Source: JAJRAG01 sp050010535 (GTDB lineage Archaea; Thermoplasmatota; Thermoplasmata; Methanomassiliicoccales; JACIVX01). Taken from it: DNA of 15,559 nt. Position numbers and translations under genes: made by a program. Position 1 is the first letter of the stretch. Every line of letters starts with the position of its first letter. The notes beneath the pieces are model-generated. The model saw nothing but the letters and a program-made list of their open reading frames with translations, did not search any database and was not told the DNA's origin. The DNA lies in contig JBEKKT010000030.1 in the NCBI GenBank assembly GCA_050010535.1, forward strand, positions 1 through 15,559, written 5' to 3'. Below are positions 7,676 to 13,005 of this stretch, one piece after another.

Positions 7676-7684
7676 CTTTTAAAT
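7676..7684 (+). promoter_or_regulatory. TATA box of tRNA-Arg
   Basis: CTTTTAAAT lies 26-34 bases before the first base of tRNA-Arg, a typical archaeal box A position. It is the clearest such box in the gap. Confidence 0.6.
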
Positions 7685-7709
7685 GGGAGCACCTCTATCG
7701 AGGACTTGC

Positions 7710-7833
7710 GGGCTCGTGGCTTAGCCTGGATATAGCGCTGGCCTTCTAACTCCCAGTCATCGTGACGGAAGCAAGCCAGATGTCTCGGGTTCGAATCCTT
7801 CGAACGAAGGCGAAATTCCCGACGGGCCCGCCA
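7710..7833 (+). tRNA. tRNA-Arg (TCT) with two introns, one in the anticodon loop and one in the T-loop
   Basis: Acceptor GGGCTCG pairs with CGGGCCC; D-arm GCT/AGC; anticodon stem CTGGC with GCCAG; T stem TCGGG with CCCGA; discriminator G, and CCA encoded at 7831-7833. The spliced anticodon loop is CTTCTAA, anticodon TCT (Arg, AGA). Intron 1 is 7749-7773 (25 nt), in the canonical 37/38 position; CTTC of the exon pairs with GAAG of the intron, but the remainder folds only loosely. Intron 2 is 7796-7816 (21 nt) between 59 and 60. It shows a strict bulge-helix-bulge: TTCG/CGAA four-base helix, three-base bulges AAT and ATT, and a CCTTC/GAAGG hairpin. Removing it restores the T-loop TTCGAAT. Both removals are needed for a normal tRNA. 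Confidence 0.93.
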
Positions 7834-7895
7834 CACTATCAAAAGGTTGATATGTGCCTACATAATGACGGCACGAGACACGAGGAGTCATCCGG

Positions 7896-8003
7896 ATGAA
7901 ACGAGGCTCACGCGCATGGAAGAAACGCGGCAAACAGCGATGGAAATGGCGCAAGAAGAAGATGCGCCGCAGGAAGCGGGCGCAAAAGATGCGCAAGGCG
8001 TAG
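7896..8003 (+). CDS. rpl41e: ribosomal protein L41e
   Basis: A 35-residue, extremely basic protein: after the first ten residues, MKRGSRAWKK, it reads WKWRKKKMRRRKRAQKMRK, the W-R-K-K-R-M-R-R pattern of archaeal L41e, a small single-helix protein of the large subunit near the subunit interface. It is slightly longer than the common 25-residue form because of about 15 extra residues at the N-terminus. GAGGAG at 7882-7887 is an SD at the right distance, supporting this start. A TATA-like TTGATATG lies near 7848. The stop is only 10 bases before tRNA-Trp, so the two are probably on one transcript. Too short for many gene finders. Confidence 0.88.
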   Translation: MKRGSRAWKKRGKQRWKWRKKKMRRRKRAQKMRKA

Positions 8004-8013
8004 CGATCACGAT

Positions 8014-8184
8014 GGGGGTGTGGGGTAACACGGTATCCTCGCGGGCTCCAGTTGATTGGGTGTGATTGTAGACGGGTTTGCTGACCGGTGACGAGTAACT
8101 GGAGCGATGACCCGTTAATTCGCGCGGGGTCGCTCCCCGCGTGGTGGAAACCCGCTGATCTGGGTTCAAATCCCAGCGCCCCCA
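8014..8184 (+). tRNA. tRNA-Trp (CCA) with a 98-nt guide-containing intron
   Basis: Acceptor GGGGGTG with CGCCCCC, D stem GGG with CCT, anticodon stem GCGGG with CCCGC, T stem CTGGG with CCCAG around TTCAAAT, discriminator A. The spliced loop CTCCAGA gives anticodon CCA (Trp); mature length 73 nt. The intron (8052-8149) sits in the canonical 37/38 position. CCA/TGG near the junction and an AAA bulge at the 3' site suggest a relaxed bulge-helix-bulge. The intron ends with a strong hairpin (CGCGGGG with CCCCGCG, 8123-8141). There is no promoter-like box in the 10 bases after rpl41e, so it is probably cotranscribed. Confidence 0.95.
8052..8149 (+). ncRNA. box C/D methylation guide within the tRNA-Trp intron
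   Basis: Boxes in order: C-like GTGATTG (8062-8068), D' CTGA (8081-8084), C' GTGACGA (8088-8094), D-like ATGA (8107-8110). The element before D' (CGGGTTT, 8073-8079) pairs with AAACCCG across the 3' splice site; the fifth base before D' (8076) pairs with C39. The element before D (CTGGAGC, 8099-8105) pairs with bases 31-37 of the anticodon loop; the fifth base before D (8102) pairs with C34. In Haloferax and other euryarchaea, the intron of pre-tRNA-Trp is known to guide 2'-O-methylation at exactly C34 and U39, so this is probably the same system. Box C and D are degenerate, and residue 39 is C here. Confidence 0.8.
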
Positions 8185-8208
8185 CATCATTCTTCATTCG
8201 ATCCTCGT

Positions 8209-8437
8209 GTGGTTGAATTCTCTGCCAGTCTCCCTAGCGATGTACTGAGAGAAGGAATCCCGAGAACGAAACGCAGGTTCTACAGGACGAATCTGTCCCA
8301 CGACAGTTTCATCAAATATCTCGACTAGTTGAAGGAGGGCAGGTTGATCGAGTTGACTCCGGATGAGGACAAGCAAGATCTCATATGTAATCGCCCCCAA
8401 AGAGGACAAGTTCCTCATGGAGGTCAGGAGGATGTAG
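8209..8437 (+). pseudogene. winged-helix (HTH_45-like) regulator remnant
   Basis: Read in one frame with a stop ignored: PSDVLREGIPRTKRRFYRTNL, SHDSFIKYLD, TAG at 8326-8328, LKEGRLIEL. Then after a shift near 8380-8395, YVIAPKEDKFLMEVRRM and a stop at 8435-8437. This is the shape of archaeal winged-helix regulators (helix 'KTRFYR.NLS...KYLD.L...GLI', then 'Y.IT.KG..FL'). An internal stop plus a frameshift and the lack of a clear start mark it as decayed. It follows tRNA-Trp directly. Homology is judged from pattern alone. Confidence 0.55.
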
Positions 8438-8749
8438 GAGTCCGCGGGCGCGTTCGGATTGGATATATGATCTTAGCGTGTTGCACGTATTCTCTACACG
8501 ATTCATTATCCAATGTGATTTCAAATGTGCTTAAACTACTGTGAGGCCTGGCCAATTGCTAAGGTTCGAAAGCTGTTCGTCGAGCATTTGCACTCATTCA
8601 AAACCTTTTTCTAAGAGTTGCATCATATTCCACCGGGGAGTCCCCGTGGACCTTCTCCAACTTCCCCACCGTTATTCTTATCTTCGGGGGCTCCTCACCC
8701 TGTGATCTTGGTTGCTGGGGACTCATCCCTTATCTGATCCTCGCAATGA
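8438..8749. other. gene-free stretch with a strong hairpin
   Basis: No reading frame of plausible protein composition is seen. At 8630-8649, CCAC-GGGG and CCCC-GTGG form an 8-bp stem with one bulged C and an AGT loop. A GATATATGA stretch at about 8460 resembles a TATA box, with nothing recognisable downstream. The remainder is unremarkable. Confidence 0.4.
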
Positions 8750-9482
8750 TTATGAGAGCGGTGAACTGGGGTTGCTCTGAAGACGGTGAAAATGGGAAGA
8801 AGAGAAACGATTTCCCTTCTCAGGTCTCGCCAAAATAGCGTCCAACTGGGATGGGACCCAGATCCTCAACATCTGCAGCTCGCTGTCGGATATCTTCAGA
8901 AGCACGTGGTAGGAGATATCCCATCCCTCAGCATCGTCTCTCGTCGTCTCACCGTTGACGTGCATGTTCACCATGAGGTCGACGATGTAGGGAGGCTGGC
9001 AGATCACCCTTGCGTGTTTCATGAACTGGGTGTTCTTGAAGTCGAGGGTTATCTGTGCGAGTATTCCCCCAGTGTCCCTCTTATACGGCGTTAAGACAAC
9101 GGTCCCTTGCCATGACAGATGAAGATTGAGGTCCAGACTCTCCCCATTGTCCCACACCATATGTTGATGTGAATCCTGCCATCGATGTCGATTCCGGCAG
9201 CTCCCACAGTGTCAAGTAACTCGCCCGCTTGCATCAGGCAGTCCATTCTATGTACGTTCAAGAGTGCGTCCATGATTACGGGAATGGTCTGGAGGAAAAT
9301 CCAGACCTCCTAAGATGTCGGCAGAGCCACTACTGTCGAAAAGTCGACACCTGGGTCTCGACGATCTTTAGAACAATGGTATCTGATTTTGCTGCAACCC
9401 CGCCCGCAGATGTCGATAAAGCCAGCAGTGCGGTCACAGCAAGCCATGCCACGATGCTGCCCCTAAATTTCGCAGCCTTTAT
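8750..9482 (-). pseudogene. secreted protein with signal peptide, broken by start loss and several frameshifts
   Basis: From 9482 the minus strand reads KAAKFRGSIVAWLAVTALLALSTSAGGVAA, a clear Sec signal peptide. A GGAGAGG site lies six bases before the codon where ATG is expected, but that codon is ATA. The frame then ends in a stop after VSTFRQ; other frames carry on as PVIMDALLNVHRMDCLMQAGELL and, after another shift near 9165, DNGESLDLNLHLSWQGTVVLTPYKRDTGGILAQITLDF and MKHARVICQPPYIVDLMVNMHVNGE. The product would be an exported or surface protein with beta-rich repeats; family not recognised. At least two shifts and a lost start make it a pseudogene. Confidence 0.6.
9286..9307. repeat. 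8-bp inverted repeat hairpin
   Basis: GGTCTGGA and TCCAGACC form a perfect stem around a six-base purine-rich loop. It lies within the decayed secreted-protein gene, near the point where its reading frame is disrupted. It might be a leftover of a small inserted element, or chance. Confidence 0.45.
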
Positions 9483-9844
9483 TCACTTCCTCTCCGCTCC
9501 GTCCTGATCCTTTGATTGTTCAAGGTCGTCGGAACGGGCCTCGGGATAAATTCAGGACAGGCCTCACATAATAATGTTGCCTAGGAGGCCAGTATTACCA
9601 GAATGGAGAATGAGGGTCAGGGAATCGTATCGTCCCGACGACGTTGCCTCAAGCGTACAATAGCCTCGGCGACCCATCATCCCGGCAAGAACTCCCCGTG
9701 TCAACGAACGATAGAATCCCCCCTTAGCCAAATTTTGAACGTCTCGAACAAATTCCTTTGACGCTCGACCTCTCTCCACATATCTATGAGGGATCGATCG
9801 GAGTACCATTGTGATTCTCGAACGAAGACTCAGCTGAAGGCAGT
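9483..9844. other. gene-free stretch between pseudogene and kinase
   Basis: An 81-codon minus-strand frame (9564-9809) is present, but it has no SD site, unlikely composition and no recognised homology; I do not call it a gene. The sequence GGCCTC occurs twice about 30 bases apart near 9540-9570. Minus-strand ATTTATC at about 9548 could be a TATA box for the decayed secreted-protein gene. Confidence 0.35.
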
Positions 9845-10783
9845 CTACTCCGCGAGCACTTTCCTTATCGCCTCTTGAGATTCCTGCGGCGTCTGGATTG
9901 TGTTCACCATGTGCACCGTTGACCTTTCGAGCAACTTCCCGTAGAAGTTATTCCGCAGATCCGTCTTCCTCTTGTCCCTCACGAGCTGATGAGGGTTGCA
10001 CAGATCGTGCGCCACCAGGTAGTCCAGTCCTTCCTTAGGAGAGAGTTCTGTGACGATCTTCTTGTCACTCTTGTCCCTCTTCAGTAGGATTATGTGATAT
10101 ATCGTCGTCATCGGTATGACTCCGCCTTCCCCGACAATCCAGCGGACGTTCACGATTGCCCGGTCCTTGTTGTCGAAGTGTGCCTTGTCTATGAGTCTCC
10201 TGTACTCGGTCCATATGTCGGCGATGTCTGCCTCGGTGTAGCAGTTTTTCTCCGAACCGAAGGCCAAAGGCCTCTTGTCCGACAATCTGACGAAGTACCA
10301 GTCGTCGGTGACCAGTCTCGCCTCGGGCATTCTCAGGAGACCCCAGGAGTGCGTGGTTTTTCCTGTCTTCGATGGGGCGATGATTGACACTCCCTTGCCC
10401 ATGACGTCGATTGCGGCCCCGTGCACATGATATATCCTGTGTTCGTCCTCGAGCACGTCCCCCGCTACTGCTAGAGTTACGCTCTTGATCCATCCGTAGT
10501 AATCGAAATTGTAAAGGAAGGCGGTCTTGGTCATCGGATCGTACTTGACCTTGAGACCTTGGTTCGGTTCGTCCAGAACGATGATCCGTCCGTGTGAGCG
10601 GATGTTCTCTCCCATTGTGTAAAAGTTGTCCGCCCATCTCTCCGTCACGTACTGCTGGTCAGTCAGGAGCTTCATGCAGCAGCCGTAGACCTCCGCTTTG
10701 CGTGTGTAGAGGAATCGGTCCCGATACTGTTCGAATAGCTCGTCCTTCTCCGCGGTGGAGATCAACTCGACCTCGTATACCAT
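9845..10783 (-). CDS. HprK/PEPCK-like P-loop kinase
   Basis: The 312-residue protein has, at residues 120-162, the HPr kinase pattern: HVHGAAID (H121), GKGVSIIAPSKTGKTTHSW (Walker A A136-x4-GKT), and LVTDDWYF (D160, D161 in place of the VADD of HprK). The first 110 residues and the last 120 are not recognised. No phosphotransferase HPr is known in most archaea, so the substrate is probably a small molecule or other protein rather than HPr. It is on the same strand, 81 bases after homoserine dehydrogenase. Possible roles include a serine or homoserine-type kinase; this is inference. The start ATG has only a weak GAGGGT upstream; expression may be separate from hom. Confidence 0.75.
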   Translation of the reverse strand: MVYEVELISTAEKDELFEQYRDRFLYTRKAEVYGCCMKLLTDQQYVTERWADNFYTMGENIRSHGRIIVLDEPNQGLKVKYDPMTKTAFLYNFDYYGWIKSVTLAVAGDVLEDEHRIYHVHGAAIDVMGKGVSIIAPSKTGKTTHSWGLLRMPEARLVTDDWYFVRLSDKRPLAFGSEKNCYTEADIADIWTEYRRLIDKAHFDNKDRAIVNVRWIVGEGGVIPMTTIYHIILLKRDKSDKKIVTELSPKEGLDYLVAHDLCNPHQLVRDKRKTDLRNNFYGKLLERSTVHMVNTIQTPQESQEAIRKVLAE

Positions 10784-10864
10784 TATTCGACCCTCAGGAT
10801 GTTGTTAGCAGCTCCGCGTAATTGAAACATTCGGGCAGAGAAACGGAGTTCCAGCGCTTCTCGG

Positions 10865-11869
10865 CTACTTTTGACTCTCCTTCAGAAGCGCGACCAGATC
10901 ACTGAGGATGGCGCTCGCGGTCTCGAACTTCCCCGCGCCTCTCCCCGCCACCGTTATCTCCCCTGCAAGGTCGGTGTGTATCTGAACAATGTTCCTCGTC
11001 CCTCCTATGCTGAGGGGATGCCCTATTGGAACGAGCCTCGGCGCCACTTCCAGCCTCCTGCTCGATATTTCTCCGATGAGCCTGATGACCTTCTTCTCTT
11101 CGGCGGCCAATGAGACCGCCTCTTCGGTCACGCCTCCGATTCCAGTCCTCTTTACGTCCGAATATGTTCTGTCCAGGTCGAAAATCGCATTGGCAAGTAT
11201 CGCCGCCTTGCAGGCGCTGTCGACACCGTCGATGTCGTACGAGGGGTCCCTCTCCGCGATCCCCATGTCCTGCGCTTCTCTGAGTGCCTGGGCAAATGGC
11301 AGGCCCTCTTCTTTCATCCTGTTCAGGATGAAATTGCAGGTGCCGTTAAGAATGCCCCTGACCGATAGTACTTTCTCGCCCCTCAGCAGCTCTCTCGAGA
11401 GGTTGATGATTGGCGTCGCACCCCCGACGGTCCCTTCGAATCGCAGTTGGACGCGGTTCCTTCTTGCTGCCTTCGAAAGCTCTTTGAACTTGAGCGCGAG
11501 GGGACCCTTGTTCGAGGTGATGACGTTCTTCCCCCCCTTGAGAGCGGTGAGTATGTTGGTCACTCCGGGTTCCCCACTCCGTATGTTCGTTGGCGTGACC
11601 TCTATGAGGGTGTCGTAGTCGACGCTCTCCAGCATCCTCCTGGCATCCCCATCGAAGCGCTTCTTCCCCACCTTTCCCTCAGAAAGCTTGCGCTTCACAA
11701 GCGCTAAAGGATCCAGCCCCTTTCTCGATGTCTCAGATGATGAGGAGTCGAACACGCCCACGATTCGAAGTCTCTGGCCGAAAGCCTGGGAGAGCATCTC
11801 CCCCTTCTGCTGTATGACTTCCGCGACGCCCTGTCCGACTACCCCGAAGCCGGCTATGAAGAGATCCAT
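10865..11869 (-). CDS. hom: homoserine dehydrogenase
   Basis: Reduces aspartate semialdehyde to homoserine with NAD(P)H, the branch step to threonine and methionine. Rossmann motif GFGVVGQG at residues 7-14, NKGPLA at 120-125, GGATPI at 149-154, GILNGTCNFIL at 172-182, and DPSYDIDGVDSACK at 208-221, with substrate-binding Glu/Asp and Lys residues in place. The 334 residues are the short form, without a C-terminal ACT domain: it ends right after GAGKFETASAILSDLVALLK. The ACT domain is encoded separately one base upstream (stop at 11871, start at 11869), so translation is likely coupled and the two products may form a complex that senses an end product. Confidence 0.95.
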   Translation of the reverse strand: MDLFIAGFGVVGQGVAEVIQQKGEMLSQAFGQRLRIVGVFDSSSSETSRKGLDPLALVKRKLSEGKVGKKRFDGDARRMLESVDYDTLIEVTPTNIRSGEPGVTNILTALKGGKNVITSNKGPLALKFKELSKAARRNRVQLRFEGTVGGATPIINLSRELLRGEKVLSVRGILNGTCNFILNRMKEEGLPFAQALREAQDMGIAERDPSYDIDGVDSACKAAILANAIFDLDRTYSDVKRTGIGGVTEEAVSLAAEEKKVIRLIGEISSRRLEVAPRLVPIGHPLSIGGTRNIVQIHTDLAGEITVAGRGAGKFETASAILSDLVALLKESQK

Positions 11870-11870
11870 T

Positions 11871-12368
11871 TCAGTCCCCCAGCCCCCGGATCAGGATGAA
11901 GCTAGCCTCTGCAGCCCTTTCCTCAAGGAAGCGCTCCACGCGCTCCACCCCATCCTGCTTCCTCACCTTGCCGAAGATGATTGCAGCCTTCCCTTCAGAG
12001 GCGGCCGACACTGAGTAGCGGACGTCCACCGACTCCATGTCTGCCATCGATTCGATCCTCTCCATTATATTGTTCAATTCCTGCGGTGAGATCTCCCCGA
12101 CAAGAAGACACTCTATCGGAAATGTCTCGTACAATGAGCCCATCCTCGCGACGTCGATCTCCCTCTCTTTCCAGGTATCGAGTATGCGCTGCAGCGTCCT
12201 GTCAGACCTTACCTCGAAGGTGACATTGACCGCGATGTGCCCTCCCATGACAACGTCCCTGTGGTGCACTACCCCGACGATATTTCCGCCGTTTGTCGAA
12301 ATCGGCTCTAGCGCGAAGACGAGCTGGCCGGGTATGTCCTTCAAACGTAGGTCGACGTTGACCTTCAA
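11871..12368 (-). CDS. ACT-domain protein, partner of homoserine dehydrogenase
   Basis: About 165 residues from TTG at 12368. It opens as KVNVDLRLKDIPGQLVFALEPISTNGGNIVGVVHHR, the typical start of an ACT domain (beta1, then the D-x-P-G-x-L turn). A second, ACT-like half with DVRYSVSAASEGKAAIIFGKV may follow. Such domains bind amino acids and regulate enzymes. It lies directly before hom in the same direction with a one-base gap, so a threonine or methionine sensor for homoserine dehydrogenase is the likely role. The longer TTG (12476) and ATG (12446) starts have no SD at a good distance, and a TATA-like stretch near 12419-12431 lies downstream of them; TTG at 12368 has GGAGG eight bases upstream. 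Confidence 0.8.
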   Translation of the reverse strand: MKVNVDLRLKDIPGQLVFALEPISTNGGNIVGVVHHRDVVMGGHIAVNVTFEVRSDRTLQRILDTWKEREIDVARMGSLYETFPIECLLVGEISPQELNNIMERIESMADMESVDVRYSVSAASEGKAAIIFGKVRKQDGVERVERFLEERAAEASFILIRGLGD

Positions 12369-12418
12369 CTCGAAATCCTCCAGTCCCTTACCTTTCCTTT
12401 CCCTCGATATTCGTCCTT

Positions 12419-12431
12419 GATAATAAATAGC
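12419..12431 (-). promoter_or_regulatory. TATA box of the ACT-hom operon
   Basis: On the minus strand this reads GCTATTTATTATC. It is about 50 bases before the TTG start with its GGAGG, so transcription would start near 12398 with a 30-base leader. Confidence 0.45.
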
Positions 12432-12501
12432 ATTCGTATGAATCATTCCGGTATTGTCCTGAAACTCCTCTCTCAAGAGAGCAGGTGCAGGAAGGGATCA
12501 G

Positions 12502-12818
12502 ATGAACGAGACCTTCGAGATCAAACCGGACGTGGGCAGCTCCTGCATTCTCTCCTCGAGCGAGCCTTTCGACGAGGAGATGGAGATCAGCTACGACAAA
12601 TTATGCTACTAGCTCCAGCATCTCGGGATGCCGCTGTATCTGATTCACACATCAGGTTGTGCGAGACCGTACGAGTTCAAGGAGATGATATCGGAGTTTC
12701 ACCTGAGGTGGTCATGCCGATACACACCTCCAGCCCGGATCTGTACGCGAACTTCATCTCCGACGTCGGCCTGAAGATTGAGATACCCGAGGATGGCATG
12801 GTCTACGCGATAAATTAG
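12502..12818 (+). pseudogene. C-terminal remnant of a RNase J-like MBL-fold protein
   Basis: From 12502: PDVGSSCILSSSEPFDEEMEISYDKL, in-frame TAG at 12610-12612, LQHLGMPLYLIHTSGCARPYEFKEMISE, then after a frameshift near 12700-12712, VVMPIHTSSPDLYANFISDVGLKIEIPEDGMVYAIN and a stop at 12816-12818. This order (SSSEPFDEEMEI, HxSGHA, PIHTE.P.LF) is that of the last third of beta-CASP/RNase J-like MBL hydrolases. The conserved His of the SGHA motif is replaced by Cys. The N-terminal metal-binding part is absent. Stop, frameshift and truncation all indicate decay. Confidence 0.72.
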
Positions 12819-12847
12819 ATGTCAGTTGAATCTGAGAGAACGATAAG

Positions 12848-12950
12848 CGCCGAGGGGGAGATTCGAACTCCCGAAGCGCAGAGCGCCACGAGCTTCCTGT
12901 CCCAAGCAGGGGCTCCAGGCTCGCGCCTTACCGGGCTGGGCCACCTCGGC
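12848..12950 (-). tRNA. tRNA-Ser (GGA), class II, with an 18-nt intron
   Basis: Acceptor GCCGAGG with CCTCGGC, T stem GGGAG with CTCCC around TTCGAAT, discriminator G, and a long variable arm with GCGC/GCGC stem (a class II tRNA). Anticodon stem CGAGC with GCTCG; spliced loop CTGGAGA gives GGA (Ser). Intron 12895-12912 at 37/38: exon CTGG against intron ACAG (three pairs plus G-A), bulges AGC and GAA, and a CCC/GGG hairpin, a nearly strict bulge-helix-bulge. Spliced length 85 nt. It lies between the MBL remnant and the nitrilase gene. Confidence 0.95.
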
Positions 12951-12977
12951 ACGCTGGCGGCTCTCTACCGCATTGAT

Positions 12978-12988
12978 GAATTTAAACC
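12978..12988 (-). promoter_or_regulatory. TATA box of tRNA-Ser
   Basis: The stretch GGTTTAAATTC (minus strand) lies 28-38 bases before the first base of tRNA-Ser, the expected box A position, in the gap left by the nitrilase stop. Confidence 0.6.
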
Positions 12989-13005
12989 TTCCTCTATCCC
13001 CAGTG

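Noticed and set aside
8438..8749. RNase P, SRP or stand-alone C/D guide RNA in the gene-free stretch
   Set aside because: I could not find the required core motifs or boxes in order; only one hairpin is visible.
9286..9307. Possible CRISPR or repeat array
   Set aside because: Only a single inverted repeat occurs; no repeated spacers or units are present anywhere in the window.
9564..9809. 81-codon minus-strand reading frame between the kinase and the secreted-protein remnant
   Set aside because: No ribosome-binding site, no family-like pattern, and low-complexity shift-like composition. It may be chance.
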